From positions 1,054,001-1,118,000 of the forward strand of contig NZ_LAZS01000005.1 in the NCBI RefSeq assembly GCF_002007205.1: DNA of 64,000 nt, written 5' to 3'. The notes under the pieces were generated by a model. It did not search any database. It saw nothing but the letters and a program-made list of their open reading frames with translations, and was not told where the DNA came from. This document shows positions 44,020-54,223 of the stretch, in pieces (position 1 is the first letter of the stretch; the number at the start of each line of letters is the position of its first letter). Made by a program: the position numbers and the translations under genes. This DNA comes from Ensifer adhaerens. Lineage in GTDB: Bacteria; Pseudomonadota; Alphaproteobacteria; Rhizobiales; Rhizobiaceae.

Positions 44020-44610
44020 ATGGTGAAACATATGGGGCTTCTGGCGTTGCTGACCGCCGCAGCGGCGCTTTCGACCGGTCTCGCCGTACAGGCAGGCCCG
44101 CTTGCCGAAGCGGCCGCCCAAGCCGAGAAGCTCGCGGCTTCCGGCGACGCGGCGAAGGCCCATGACCTGCTGCGCCAGGCGATGAGCGATTTCTCGCAAA
44201 CGCTGCCGCTGGCGATCGGTAGGGCGGTTTTCGTGACCAAGGCACCGGCCGGCTACGCCATGTATGACCCGCGTGAGGGCTCGGTCTTCAAGGAGGGAGA
44301 GTCGTTGATCTCCTATATCGAGCCGATCGGCCTCACCTGGAAGGAGTCGGCAACGAAGGGCCAGCTCGAAAGCCACTTCACCGTGGATTTTGATATTCTC
44401 AACCCGAAGGGCGACGTGCTCGCAGGCCAGAAGGCGTTCGGTGATTTCACCTTCACCGGCCACCTCAGAAACCAGGAAATCTATTCGACGCTGACCATCG
44501 ACGTCTCCGGCGCACCGGCCGGCGACTATGTGCTGCGCTTCCATTTCAATGACGTCAACAGCGGCAAAAGCGCCAGCGTCGACCAACCGTTCAAGATTGC
44601 CGGACCATAA
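44020..44610 (+). CDS. Secreted protein of unknown function
   Basis: This 196-aa protein has a signal peptide (MVKHMGLLALLTAAAALSTG, cut near VQAG). A helical stretch (AEAAAQAEKLAASGDAAKAH) and a beta-rich domain ending in STLTIDVSGAPAGDYVLRFH follow. The ATG at 44020 has GGGGGA upstream. Its stop is four bases before a HAD gene, so the two are co-transcribed. Role unknown. Confidence 0.8.
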   Translation: MVKHMGLLALLTAAAALSTGLAVQAGPLAEAAAQAEKLAASGDAAKAHDLLRQAMSDFSQTLPLAIGRAVFVTKAPAGYAMYDPREGSVFKEGESLISYIEPIGLTWKESATKGQLESHFTVDFDILNPKGDVLAGQKAFGDFTFTGHLRNQEIYSTLTIDVSGAPAGDYVLRFHFNDVNSGKSASVDQPFKIAGP

Positions 44611-44614
44611 CACC

Positions 44615-45319
44615 ATGCCCCATGCAGTGACGACCGTCGGCTTCGACGCCGACGATACACTCTGGCAGAACGAGCAGTTCTTCCGGCTGACGGAAGCGCG
44701 CTTCGCCGAACTCCTGAGTGCCCACACCGACACCGAACACCTCTCCGACCGGCTGCTTGCCGCAGAGAAGCGCAACCTCGGCCTCTACGGCTTCGGCATC
44801 AAGGGCTTCGTGCTCTCCATGGTCGAAACCGCCGTCGACGTCACCGACGGCAAGGTGCCCTCCTCCGTCATTGCCGAGATCCTCTCGGCCGGGCGCGACA
44901 TGCTCGTGCATCCGGTCGAACCGCTGCCGCATGTCAAAGAAACCCTCGACGCGCTTCATGGCCATTTTCGTCTTGTCATGATCACCAAGGGCGACCTTTT
45001 CGACCAGGAGCGCAAGCTCGCCGCCTCCGGCCTCGGCGACTATTTCGACGCCGTCGAGATCGTCAGCGACAAGAACGCCGCCACCTACGACCGCATCTTC
45101 CGCCGTCACGGCGATGGCGCGCCGAAAAGCCTGATGGTCGGCAATTCGCTGAAGTCCGATATCGTGCCAGCGCTCGATGCCGGCAGCTGGGGTGTCTACG
45201 TCCCCCATGCGCTGACCTGGTCGTTCGAGCACCATGACAAGCCGGAGAAACACCCGCGCTTCCGCGAACTTGAAGACCTCGGAGGACTGGCCGAGCTCGT
45301 TCGTGGCTTGAAGGACTAA
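44615..45319 (+). CDS. HAD-superfamily hydrolase
   Basis: This 234-aa protein has the HAD motif I FDADDTLWQN (nucleophile Asp), motif II MITKG, and motifs III-IV in VSDKNAATY and MVGNSLKSDIVPALDAG. It would be a small-molecule phosphatase; substrate unknown. The ATG at 44615 begins MPHAVTTVGFDADD and directly follows the upstream gene. Confidence 0.9.
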   Translation: MPHAVTTVGFDADDTLWQNEQFFRLTEARFAELLSAHTDTEHLSDRLLAAEKRNLGLYGFGIKGFVLSMVETAVDVTDGKVPSSVIAEILSAGRDMLVHPVEPLPHVKETLDALHGHFRLVMITKGDLFDQERKLAASGLGDYFDAVEIVSDKNAATYDRIFRRHGDGAPKSLMVGNSLKSDIVPALDAGSWGVYVPHALTWSFEHHDKPEKHPRFRELEDLGGLAELVRGLKD

Positions 45320-45842
45320 GCTCAAGCAACGGCGGTCTCACCCAACGTTGTGACGGGGCGCAGTCGACCGGCGTCGACATGAACTTGCCGGACAAGGGGT
45401 TTTAAGTCCCTTGCGCCGGACGAGGCTCATCAGGGCGACGGCAACCCGTAGATGACTGCGACGGCCCGAAACCACGGCCCTCAATCCAGAAGCAATGAAC
45501 GTGGCGTTTCTTCGCCTTGCAACTTTACGATGTAATCGACTTAGCATGGCGACCGACTGCCCGAAACGCAGGATTCAGTTCCTCCACAATCTGCGGTACG
45601 TAGAATAGAACGCCGACTCGGCCTGCCAAATAGGGCGTTTGCCGTGCGTCGGCAGGCCTGATCACATCGGCTCCTCCGGCCAAGGAGGCCACCAACCGAC
45701 TAAGGTCGAGAGCGCGATTTCCCTGCCGGGCTGTTGCCCCGGCCGGAAATGCCGGGATTACAACCGGATTTTGCGGGACGGTCGGGAAAGCTGTTCCCAT
45801 CCCCTTGACGCAGCAGCCCAAGTGATTGATCTAGGGGCGATT
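45320..45842. other. 523-bp stretch without gene upstream of tRNA-Leu
   Basis: No convincing gene is present; minus-strand frames here (45338-45547, 45525-45821) have no ribosome sites and no recognisable domain. The notable feature is an inverted match to the tRNA-Leu anticodon arm at 45395-45415. This looks like the scar of a past integration event. Confidence 0.5.
45395..45415 (-). repeat. Inverted fragment of the tRNA-Leu anticodon arm
   Basis: On the minus strand the sequence CGCAAGGGACTTAAAACCCC reproduces the tRNA-Leu segment CGCAAGGGACTTAAAATCCC with one mismatch. It lies about 430 bases upstream of the tRNA in opposite orientation. Anticodon arms are common core sites of tyrosine integrases, so this may be an attachment-site remnant. 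Confidence 0.6.
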
Positions 45843-45927
45843 GCGGGCGTGGCGAAACTGGTAGACGCAAGGGACTTAAAATCCCTCGGCCTTGGCTGTG
45901 CGGGTTCGATCCCCGCCGCCCGCACCA
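45843..45927 (+). tRNA. tRNA-Leu (anticodon TAA)
   Basis: An 85-base class II tRNA with encoded CCA. The acceptor stem GCGGGCG pairs with CGCCCGC, the anticodon loop CTTAAAA gives TAA, and there is a long variable arm (CGGCCTTGGCTGTG). It reads TTA. Confidence 0.97.
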
Positions 45928-46012
45928 GGCAATCGGTTTTTAAAGATTCAATAGGCGACGCGCACCCAACTCTCGCAGGAGAGCGAGACGTTGCGCCGGC
46001 GAGAATGGCCGC

Positions 46013-46231
46013 TCAGCTATTGTAGTAATAACAATCGCATTCGGCCTGGTAGGCATCATCGTGCCATACGCGAACGGCGAGCTTCGTTGCGCATCCCTGG
46101 TTTTCCAGCCTGAGGCCGAGAAGCGAGACCGCTGCCGCCTTCGAATTGGGGGCGTCCACCTCGATTGCCGATCCGACCTGGTGGACACCCTGCCGCGGGG
46201 TCCAGGTGAAGATCTGAACGCTGTAGTGCAT
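46013..46231 (-). CDS. Small conserved-looking protein, unrecognised
   Basis: This 72-aa protein (MHYSVQIFTWTPRQGVHQVG ... YQAECDCYYYNS) starts at an ATG with GGAGGG at good spacing. Composition is that of a real small soluble protein with a Cys/Tyr-rich end. No function known. Confidence 0.7.
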   Translation of the reverse strand: MHYSVQIFTWTPRQGVHQVGSAIEVDAPNSKAAAVSLLGLRLENQGCATKLAVRVWHDDAYQAECDCYYYNS

Positions 46232-46311
46232 CGAATACCCTCCATGGAGAAGTGGTGTGCACGCAATACTAAACGCTATGTGTTCGCAGTGAGCCGGTCG
46301 CCTTGACCGTT

Positions 46312-46554
46312 TCAGCCGTCCTCGACGGTCGCTTCGGGTCGATCGCCGCCATCCGTGTGTTCGAAGTGCCAGTTGCCCTGTTCGTCCTGGAAGCTGATCT
46401 CTTCGTCGTCACCACCGACCTGTTGTTCGGCGGCGGCTGCCTTGGCGGCGGCAAGCGCCATTTCGCGGTCAGGAAAGGGTTCCGAAAAGGCGTCGGCAGC
46501 CTTGTAGGCCCATCCGCCGTCATGAGGAACGATGGTGTAAGTAATCCGCGCCAT
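46312..46554 (-). CDS. DUF2188-type small protein
   Basis: This 80-aa protein begins MARITYTIVPHDGGWAYKAA and contains FPDREMALAAAKAAAAEQQ and ISFQDEQGNWHFEHTDGG, the arrangement of the short DUF2188 family. ATG 46554 has GGGAGGG upstream; the longer frame to 46692 is not needed. Function unknown. Confidence 0.82.
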   Translation of the reverse strand: MARITYTIVPHDGGWAYKAADAFSEPFPDREMALAAAKAAAAEQQVGGDDEEISFQDEQGNWHFEHTDGGDRPEATVEDG

Positions 46555-46731
46555 ACTTCCCTCCCAGTAATCCGAAAGACGTTTCCCGTCCTCGGCGGGC
46601 CGTTGCCGCACAGCCCTGCATTCCTCCTCGTCAAAGGCATACTCAATGCCGAACGCGGCGGATCTTAGCACAAGTGTGGTACGAATTGCCACATTCGCGA
46701 ATCACCCGGAATGGCTAGCCGCAAAACAGAA

Positions 46732-46755
46732 AGGCGGCGCCTTGCGGCGCCGCCT
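46732..46755 (-). terminator. Intrinsic terminator after wrbA
   Basis: AGGCGGCGCC pairs perfectly with GGCGCCGCCT around a TTGC loop. On the minus strand TTTCTGTTTT follows, and it lies 29 bases after the wrbA stop. Confidence 0.85.
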
Positions 46756-46784
46756 AAGCTCTTGAAACGATTAGGTCGAACTGA

Positions 46785-47384
46785 TCAGGCCGAAAGCTTC
46801 GCGGCGATCTTGGCGACGTGTGCGCCCTGGAAGCGGGCAGCCTGGAGTTCGACCTCGGACGGCTGGCGCGAGCCGTCGCCATCGGTGATCGTCGAGGCGC
46901 CATAGGGCGAGCCGCCCTTGATTTCGTCGATACCCATCTGGCCCTGGAAGGCATAGGGTAGACCGGCGACCACCATGCCGTGATGCATCAGCGTCGGAAT
47001 GAAGCCGAGGATGGTGGACTCCTGACCGCCGTGCTGGGTCGCAGACGACGTGAAGACCGAACCGACCTTGCCGACGAGCTTGCCCTTGGCCCACAGGCTG
47101 CCGGTCTGATCGATGAAGTTGCGCATCTGCGAGGCAACCGTGCCGAAGCGCGTGCCGGCGCCGAAGATGATTGCGTCGTATTGGGCAAGCTCTTCGACAT
47201 TGGCGACCGGTGCGGCCTGGTCGAGCTTGTAGTACGAAGCCTTGGCAACCTCCTCCGACACCAATTCGGGGACGCGCTTCACGTCCACTTCGGCGCCAGC
47301 CGATTTCGCACCCTCGGCCACGGCATAGGCCATGGTTTCGATATGTCCATACGCCGAATAATAGAGAACAAGAACCTTGGCCAT
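46785..47384 (-). CDS. wrbA: NAD(P)H:quinone oxidoreductase WrbA
   Basis: This 199-aa flavodoxin-like enzyme would reduce quinones by two electrons, limiting oxidative stress. The FMN phosphate loop is [12 protein letters not shown]. Other family marks are [34 protein letters not shown] and [10 protein letters not shown]. The ATG at 47384 has AAGGAG upstream. Confidence 0.96.
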   Translation of the reverse strand: MAKVLVLYYSAYGHIETMAYAVAEGAKSAGAEVDVKRVPELVSEEVAKASYYKLDQAAPVANVEELAQYDAIIFGAGTRFGTVASQMRNFIDQTGSLWAKGKLVGKVGSVFTSSATQHGGQESTILGFIPTLMHHGMVVAGLPYAFQGQMGIDEIKGGSPYGASTITDGDGSRQPSEVELQAARFQGAHVAKIAAKLSA

Positions 47385-47549
47385 AAAATGCTCCTTTGGA
47401 TTCAAGCGATCCCACTTGATCACTGCCGCCGGGAAGATTTATCAAAATGCGGCCGCCTGCCAGGAGCTATCCGGGAAACAGACTGTTCTCATCTCTCGAA
47501 CAATAACAACTCACTGTTAAACGATAAGCTTAAATAGATGGAATTACCG

Positions 47550-48305
47550 ATGAGCAGCACAACAATCGTCACAGCCGCCATGGTCGCCATCGGCGACGAA
47601 CTTCTGTCGGGCCGAACGAAGGACAAGAACATCGGTCACCTCGCCGACATGATGACCATGGTCGGCATCGACCTCAAGGAAGTGCGCATCGTCGCCGACG
47701 ACGAGGCGGCGATCGTCGAGGCGATCAATGCGGTGCGCAGCCGCTACGATTACGTCTTTACGTCCGGCGGCATCGGCCCGACCCATGACGACATCACGGC
47801 CGATGCCGTGTCTCGCGCCTTCGGCGTCGAATGCGTCTACGAGCCGGAGGCGATGGCGCTGCTTGGCGCGATGTACGAACGCCGGGGCATGGAGTTTACC
47901 GACGCGCGCAAGCGCATGGCGCGCATGCCGCTCGGCGCGCGTCACATCCCGAACCCGGTATCGACGGCGCCGGGTTTCGCCATCGGCAACGTGCATGTCA
48001 TGGCCGGCGTGCCGCAGGTCTTCCAGGCTATGCTCGACACTCTGCTGCCTGGTCTGAATGTCGGTTCGCCCCTGCTCTCGCGAACCGTGCGCTCGCCCTT
48101 CGGCGAAGGCGATATCGGCAGCCCACTGACGGAGGTGCAGAAGAACCATCCGGAGACGAGCATCGGCTCCTACCCGAAGTTCGACGGCAAGACCTTCTCG
48201 ACGGATATCGTGGTGCGGGCCCGCGATCCGGAAGCGCTTGCTGCAGCGGAGGCCGATGTCCAGGCAATGATCCAGGCAATCGCCGCCGCGCGGGCAAAGG
48301 GATAG
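47550..48305 (+). CDS. CinA-like molybdopterin-binding-fold protein
   Basis: This 251-aa protein has the MoaB/MogA-like fold of the CinA N-terminal domain: AAMVAIGDELLSGRTKDKNI, then FTSGGIGPTHDDITADAVSR, then VHVMAGVPQVFQAMLD. It lacks the C-terminal nicotinamide-nucleotide amidase domain. In full CinA this part has ADP-ribose pyrophosphatase activity; function here is unknown. ATG 47550 is preferred over 47538 for its GGAA spacing. Confidence 0.88.
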   Translation: MSSTTIVTAAMVAIGDELLSGRTKDKNIGHLADMMTMVGIDLKEVRIVADDEAAIVEAINAVRSRYDYVFTSGGIGPTHDDITADAVSRAFGVECVYEPEAMALLGAMYERRGMEFTDARKRMARMPLGARHIPNPVSTAPGFAIGNVHVMAGVPQVFQAMLDTLLPGLNVGSPLLSRTVRSPFGEGDIGSPLTEVQKNHPETSIGSYPKFDGKTFSTDIVVRARDPEALAAAEADVQAMIQAIAAARAKG

Positions 48306-48434
48306 TGCGAAGCCCTTGCACTTGGGGCCTCAATGCCGTTATTGCATGTGGGCAAATCAGGATGACGCGTTCCCGCCTGCCCGATCTGCCGGACGCTTCG
48401 CCTTACCCTCGTTCAGACAAGCCGGAGCCCACCC

Positions 48435-48932
48435 ATGTCGCTGCCCGATAAAGCCTTTCCCGTTTCCTGGGACCAGTTCCACCGCGATGCCCGGGCGCTT
48501 GCCTGGCGGCTGGCCGACAACGGCCAGGAATGGCGTGCCATGGTTTGCATCACCCGTGGCGGCCTGGTTCCGGCTGCGATCATTTCGCGCGAACTCAATA
48601 TCCGGATGATCGAAACCGTCTGCGTCGCCTCCTACCATGACTACGACACGCAGGGGCAGATGAAGGTGCTGAAGGGCATCACGCCTGAAATCACCAAGGA
48701 CGGCGGCGAAGGCGTGCTGATCGTCGACGACCTGACCGACACCGGCAAGACCGCAGCAGAGGTGCGCGCCATGCTGCCGAAGGCGCATTTTGCTGCCGTC
48801 TACGCCAAGCCGAAAGGCCGCCCGCTCGTCGATACCTTCGTGACCGAGGTCAGCCAGGACACCTGGATCTATTTCCCCTGGGACTTGGGCTTCACCTACC
48901 AGGAGCCGATCGCCAAGGGCACGCGCGGCTGA
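48435..48932 (+). CDS. gpt: Xanthine-guanine phosphoribosyltransferase
   Basis: This 165-aa purine salvage enzyme would attach phosphoribosyl groups from PRPP to guanine, xanthine or hypoxanthine. The PRPP loop is [13 protein letters not shown], and [19 protein letters not shown] and [10 protein letters not shown] fit Gpt rather than Hpt. The ATG has GGAG at eight bases. Confidence 0.95.
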   Translation: MSLPDKAFPVSWDQFHRDARALAWRLADNGQEWRAMVCITRGGLVPAAIISRELNIRMIETVCVASYHDYDTQGQMKVLKGITPEITKDGGEGVLIVDDLTDTGKTAAEVRAMLPKAHFAAVYAKPKGRPLVDTFVTEVSQDTWIYFPWDLGFTYQEPIAKGTRG

Positions 48933-49001
48933 CAGTGCATCTGAGCCGGACACGGCGAGTGGCGCCTCAAGAGAGGTGGCTTGTCGGTTCGCGAGTTTCG
49001 A

Positions 49002-50477
49002 TCAAGTGATCGGCGGTATCGCGCCGATCAGCGTTTCGGCGGTCAAGCCCCGCCCCGCCTGTGTGCCGGCCGCGCCATGGCGCCAGACCGCGGCGGCCGC
49101 CGCCTCGAAGGCCGGCATCCCCTGCGCCAGGTGCGCACCGACGATGCCGGCAAGAACGTCTCCCGATCCAGCGGTCGCCAGCCACGGCGGCGCATTGTTA
49201 TTGACGACGGCCCGTCCGTCCGGTGCGGCAACGACCGTGTCGGCGCCCTTGTAGACGATTACCGCATGGCTCGCCCGCGCCGCGGCCTGTGCCTTCTCGA
49301 TCTTCGAAAGCCCGTCATCACCGGCAATCTCGGGAAAGAGGCGGGCGAACTCGCCTTCGTGCGGCGTCATGACCATCTGGCCTCCAGCTCTCGCCAGAGC
49401 CGCGAAGAGTTCGCCGGGGTTCGCCTGGAACGATGTGATGCCGTCGGCGTCGAGCACCAGAGAGCGATCGCAGAGCGCAAGCGCAAAGTCCCTCGCCTTC
49501 TTGCCGATGCCGAAACCCGGCCCAAGGACGAAGCTACCCAGGCGCTGGTCCTGCAGCCATTTGGTAAGGTCACGCTTGCCATCGACTTCCTTCACCATCA
49601 CCGCTGTCAATTGCGATGCATTGATGCCGAGCGCCGCCTTGCCCGTGGCAACGGTGACCAGGCCTGCGCCGGCAGCAAGGCCCGCCGCCGCCGAAAGGCG
49701 CGCCGCGCCCGTGGCCTGACGATCGCCCGAGAAGACGACGAGATGGCCCCGCTTGAACTTGTGCGTCGACGCCGCAAGTTCGGCCGCCCAGTCCGCCCAG
49801 ACGGACGGTGCGTTGAGGCGCAGCGAACCTGCGCCGGCGCGCACGATGCGCTGGGGAATGCCGATGTCGAATACCTCGAGTGTGCCGCAGAGGGATCGCC
49901 CGGGCAGAAGCCAATGACCGGGCTTTGGCGCCATGAACGTGACGGTGTGGCGGGCGGCAAAGGCGGCGCCCCGGATCTCGCCGGTCCGGCCGTCGATGCC
50001 GCTCGGCAGATCGATGGCGACGACCGGGACGCCGCTGGCATTGACCCGTTCTATAAGGTGAACGACGTCGTCCGGGAGGTCGCGTGACAAGCCAGCCCCA
50101 AAGAGCGCATCGATGACGACATCGCCAGCCTGTGGTTCGAATGCAGAGATTGGCGCGGCAGGACCACTCCAGTCGGACCAGGCCCGCGCTGCATCGCCTT
50201 GAAGCCTGGCGGGATCGGCGAGGACGAACACCGCGACATCCGCCCCACTTTCGGCGAGACCGCGGGCTGCAACATAGCCATCGCCGCCATTGTTGCCCGG
50301 GCCGCAGAGCACGGCGAAGCGGCGGGCATCCGGGAAATATCGCAGGGCCGCCGCCGTCACCGCCAGCCCGGCGTTGCGCATCAGAGCGAAGCTATCGATG
50401 CCGGATTGCGCAGCCGCCCGATCGATCGTCGTCATTTCGGAGGGCGTGACCAGGACGTGCTGAAGTTCTAAGCGCAT
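49002..50477 (-). CDS. nnr: Bifunctional NAD(P)HX epimerase / ADP-dependent NAD(P)HX dehydratase
   Basis: This 491-aa protein repairs hydrated NADH and NADPH. The N-terminal YjeF_N epimerase domain has CGPGNNGGDGYVAARGL and DALFGAGLSRDLP. The C-terminal ribokinase-like dehydratase domain has LVVFSGDRQATGAARLSAAA, GPGFGIG, TPHEGEF and the terminal ATAGSGDVLAGIV. Both domains are complete, so both activities are expected. It is divergent from glnB. Confidence 0.95.
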   Translation of the reverse strand: MRLELQHVLVTPSEMTTIDRAAAQSGIDSFALMRNAGLAVTAAALRYFPDARRFAVLCGPGNNGGDGYVAARGLAESGADVAVFVLADPARLQGDAARAWSDWSGPAAPISAFEPQAGDVVIDALFGAGLSRDLPDDVVHLIERVNASGVPVVAIDLPSGIDGRTGEIRGAAFAARHTVTFMAPKPGHWLLPGRSLCGTLEVFDIGIPQRIVRAGAGSLRLNAPSVWADWAAELAASTHKFKRGHLVVFSGDRQATGAARLSAAAGLAAGAGLVTVATGKAALGINASQLTAVMVKEVDGKRDLTKWLQDQRLGSFVLGPGFGIGKKARDFALALCDRSLVLDADGITSFQANPGELFAALARAGGQMVMTPHEGEFARLFPEIAGDDGLSKIEKAQAAARASHAVIVYKGADTVVAAPDGRAVVNNNAPPWLATAGSGDVLAGIVGAHLAQGMPAFEAAAAAVWRHGAAGTQAGRGLTAETLIGAIPPIT

Positions 50478-50553
50478 TCCCAGACTTATCCATGCCCGAG
50501 CGCGTGAAGCAAGAGTTCGATCCCGGCGATAGTTTGCTCATAAATTCTGCATT

Positions 50554-50607
50554 TGCACATATTTAGTGCTCAAATAACGAGCTTTGCGAGCGCACCGGGT
50601 TGGCGCT
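50554..50607 (+). promoter_or_regulatory. Two NtrC-binding-site-like sequences upstream of glnB
   Basis: TGCACATATTTAGTGCT (50554-50570) and CGCACCGGGTTGGCGCT (50591-50607) each resemble the NtrC site TGCAC-N7-GTGCA. Their centres are about 37 bases apart and lie about 150-190 bases before the sigma-54 promoter, the layout of an NtrC enhancer. Confidence 0.6.
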
Positions 50608-50615
50608 GCCACTAG

Positions 50616-51158
<543 letters not shown>

Positions 51159-51222
51159 CATCACGGGCCGTCCGGCCCGGTTCTTTTCAAACCTCGTCAT
51201 CTCACACAGGGAATAACGGCAA

Positions 51223-52632
51223 ATGACGACTGCAAGCGATATTCTGAAGCAAATCAAGGACAACGACGTCAAGTTCGTCGACCTGCGCTTTACCGATCCC
51301 AAGGGCAAGCTGCAGCACGTGACGATGGACGTCGTCTGCGTCGACGAAGACATGTTCGCCGATGGCGTCATGTTCGACGGCTCCTCGATTGGCGGCTGGA
51401 AGGCCATCAACGAGTCCGACATGGTGCTGATGCCCGATCCGGAAACAGCGCATATGGACCCGTTCTTCGCGCAGTCGACGATGGTCATCATCTGCGACAT
51501 TCTCGATCCGGTTTCGGGCGAAGCCTATAACCGCGACCCGCGCGGCACGGCCAAGAAGGCGGAAGCCTACCTCAAGGCCTCCGGCATCGGCGACACCGTG
51601 TTCGTCGGCCCGGAAGCCGAATTCTTCGTCTTCGACGACGTCAAGTACAAGGCCGACCCGTACAACACCGGCTTCAAGCTCGACTCCTCGGAACTGCCGT
51701 CGAACGACGACACCGACTATGAGACCGGCAACCTCGGCCACCGTCCGCGCGTCAAGGGCGGCTACTTCCCGGTTCCGCCGATCGACAGCTGCCAGGACAT
51801 GCGCTCGGAAATGCTGACGGTACTCACCGAAATGGGCGTGACGGTCGAAAAGCACCACCACGAAGTGGCGGCCGCCCAGCACGAGCTCGGCGTCAAGTTC
51901 GACGCGCTCGTTCGCAACGCCGACAAGATGCAGATCTACAAGTACGTCGTGCACCAGGTCGCCAATGCCTATGGCAAGACGGCAACCTTCATGCCGAAGC
52001 CGATCTTCGGCGACAACGGCTCGGGCATGCACGTGCATCTGTCGATCTGGAAGGACGGAAAGCCGACCTTCGCCGGTGACGAATATGCCGGCCTTTCGGA
52101 GACCTGCCTCTACTTCATCGGCGGCATCATCAAGCACGCCAAGTCGCTGAACGCCTTCACCAACCCGTCGACGAACTCCTACAAGCGTCTCGTCCCGGGC
52201 TACGAGGCACCGGTTCTGCTCGCCTACTCGGCGCGCAACCGTTCGGCTTCCTGCCGCATTCCGTTCGGCACCAACCCGAAGGCCAAGCGCGTCGAAGTCC
52301 GCTTCCCGGATCCGACCGCCAACCCCTACCTCGCCTTTGCAGCCATGCTGATGGCCGGCCTCGACGGCATCAAGAACAAGCTGCACCCGGGCAAGGCCAT
52401 GGACAAGGACCTCTATGACCTGCCGCCGAAGGAGCTGAAGAAGATTCCGACCGTCTGCGGCTCGCTGCGCGAAGCACTTGAGAGCCTCGACAAGGACCGC
52501 AAGTACCTGACGGCCGGCGGCGTCTTCGACGACGACCAGATCGATTCCTTCATCGAACTGAAGATGCAGGAAGTCATGCGCTTCGAAATGACCCCGCATC
52601 CGGTCGAGTACGACATGTACTACTCGGTCTAA
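51223..52632 (+). CDS. glnA: Glutamine synthetase type I
   Basis: This 469-aa enzyme makes glutamine from glutamate, ammonia and ATP. The signatures [37 protein letters not shown] and [13 protein letters not shown] are present, and the adenylylation Tyr lies in [11 protein letters not shown] near residue 398. Length is exactly that of GSI. Forms the glnBA unit with the preceding PII gene; a terminator follows. Confidence 0.99.
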   Translation: MTTASDILKQIKDNDVKFVDLRFTDPKGKLQHVTMDVVCVDEDMFADGVMFDGSSIGGWKAINESDMVLMPDPETAHMDPFFAQSTMVIICDILDPVSGEAYNRDPRGTAKKAEAYLKASGIGDTVFVGPEAEFFVFDDVKYKADPYNTGFKLDSSELPSNDDTDYETGNLGHRPRVKGGYFPVPPIDSCQDMRSEMLTVLTEMGVTVEKHHHEVAAAQHELGVKFDALVRNADKMQIYKYVVHQVANAYGKTATFMPKPIFGDNGSGMHVHLSIWKDGKPTFAGDEYAGLSETCLYFIGGIIKHAKSLNAFTNPSTNSYKRLVPGYEAPVLLAYSARNRSASCRIPFGTNPKAKRVEVRFPDPTANPYLAFAAMLMAGLDGIKNKLHPGKAMDKDLYDLPPKELKKIPTVCGSLREALESLDKDRKYLTAGGVFDDDQIDSFIELKMQEVMRFEMTPHPVEYDMYYSV

Positions 52633-52677
52633 GACCGTTGAGACCGGTGGCGTCGATCATCGGCTCGAACAAGGCTC

Positions 52678-52717
52678 AAGGCCGGCGGCTCCCCAATCGG
52701 AGCCGCCGGCCTTTTCT
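52678..52717 (+). terminator. Intrinsic terminator after glnA
   Basis: AAGGCCGGCGGCTCC pairs perfectly with GGAGCCGCCGGCCTT over 15 bases, followed by TTCTTT. Confidence 0.93.
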
Positions 52718-52912
52718 TTGGCGCAGACGAGCGCAAGCCCGAGCGAGGAGCAGCACGAAACTGTCGAATTGTGTGATATTATGTTGCCGACAACCTTTGC
52801 GCGTCCGCGGGACGCGCGGCGCGAGATCGATCAACGGAAGGCGGAAGGGAATTCCCTATTGATGTTTTGGGTTCGCCAACCCAGATAATCTCCTGAAAGG
52901 ATGTGTTGCGTC

Positions 52913-53242
52913 ATGAAACAGAGAAACGCCAAATTCGAGATCGGACAGGTGGTTCGCCATCGGGTTTTCCCGTTCCGCGGCGTCATTTTCGACGTCGATC
53001 CGGAATACGCCAACACCGAGGAGTGGTGGAACGCCATTCCGCAGGAGATCCGCCCGAGCAAGGATCAGCCCTTCTATCACCTGTTCGCCGAGAACGACGA
53101 CAGCGAGTATGTCGCCTATGTCTCCGAGCAGAACCTGGAATTCGACGACAGCGACCGGCCCATGCGCCACGCGCAAGTCGATGCCCTTTTCGACAAGGAT
53201 GGCGTCGGTCACTACAAGCCCAAGGCGACGTTCCGCCACTAA
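52913..53242 (+). CDS. hspQ: Heat shock protein HspQ
   Basis: This 109-aa protein has the HspQ/YccV layout: KFEIGQVVRHRVFPFRGVIF, DVDPEYANTEEWW, QPFYHLFAENDDSEYVAYVS and QNLEFDDS. HspQ is a specificity factor for the Lon protease in enterobacteria; the rhizobial role is inferred. The conserved part begins at the ATG 52913. Confidence 0.93.
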   Translation: MKQRNAKFEIGQVVRHRVFPFRGVIFDVDPEYANTEEWWNAIPQEIRPSKDQPFYHLFAENDDSEYVAYVSEQNLEFDDSDRPMRHAQVDALFDKDGVGHYKPKATFRH

Positions 53243-53266
53243 GGCACTTCGCTCTCGAACAAATGA

Positions 53267-53300
53267 AAACGCCCGGACCTTGCGGTCCGGGCGTTTCTTT
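53267..53300. terminator. Intrinsic terminator after hspQ
   Basis: AAACGCCCGGACC pairs perfectly with GGTCCGGGCGTTT around TTGC, followed by CTTT. It also faces the convergent ialB-like gene. Confidence 0.92.
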
Positions 53301-53320
53301 ATGAGTTCGCGGAGCGCCGC

Positions 53321-53950
53321 TTAGTTCTGCTTGGCAGCCTTCTGGGCTTCTTCAAGCTTCTTGCGTGCGTCCTCGGCCTTCTTCTGCATTTCTTCCTGCA
53401 GCAGGCGCTGACGCTCTTCGAGTTGCGACTGCTCGATCGGCTCGCCGTCGAATACACCGGTGAAGCCCGTGAGGGCCATCTTGATCGGGTTCGGAGCGCG
53501 CTGGAAGTTGACCGAGGTGAAGACGACCTCATTGCCCTTCTTCAGGCTGGCGATCAGCTGATCGGAAAGCGGGGCTTCGGCAACACACTTGTCGGGCATG
53601 CAGATGGCATAGTCGAGCTTGACCGGCTTGCCGCCGTCGATCTGCATCTGAACGCCGGTCGGAATGAGACGCGCGGACGGTACGGAAACCTGCATGATCT
53701 TGCGGTTGACCTTGCCGGAAACGGTGATGAGACCGACGGCGGTCACGAGCTGGCCGTTGTTGGCGGTCAGGAGGTTCTGAACGATGCAGACATCGTTGTC
53801 TTCCTGCTTGGTGCAGACCTTGAACCAGCCCTGCGGCGGCTTGCCGCCGGCCTGCTGTGCAGACGCAACGTTCGGAACGCCCGCAGCAGCTACCGTGAGC
53901 GCCAGCGCAGCCATGCCCGAACGTCTTGTAATATTCGACTTGAAGATCAT
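53321..53950 (-). CDS. Invasion-associated locus B (IalB) family secreted protein
   Basis: This 209-aa protein has a signal peptide (ending NVASA, then QQAGG). The IalB domain (GWFKVCTKQEDNDVCIVQNL, DYAICMPDKCVAEAPL, VNFQRAPNPIKMALTGF) has its four conserved cysteines. The last 45 residues are a charged coiled-coil tail (EERQRLLQEEMQKKAEDARK). ATG 53950 has AGGAG upstream. Named after Bartonella; in rhizobia the function is unclear. Confidence 0.9.
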   Translation of the reverse strand: MIFKSNITRRSGMAALALTVAAAGVPNVASAQQAGGKPPQGWFKVCTKQEDNDVCIVQNLLTANNGQLVTAVGLITVSGKVNRKIMQVSVPSARLIPTGVQMQIDGGKPVKLDYAICMPDKCVAEAPLSDQLIASLKKGNEVVFTSVNFQRAPNPIKMALTGFTGVFDGEPIEQSQLEERQRLLQEEMQKKAEDARKKLEEAQKAAKQN

Positions 53951-54223
53951 TGTGATTCCGTCTCCTGAAATCCGGTAACGGAACAGTTCGTTCCGCAGGT
54001 GAGTATCGTCAGCCGCCGTTGTCCTGTTGGCCAAATAAGGCAAATGCATGACCCCGTTTCCGGAAACACCTGTTACATTGGCTCGCTTCGATTATCCAGT
54101 GTTTCCTGTCATTTTTTGACTTCTTACTGGGCGGAATTTGGGCGACGGATCGGTTGGATTCATCGGTCGCCGTTGGTAACGTTCAGGGAATCGGCCTGTT
54201 GATACCCCTCACGGGAGGTGACC

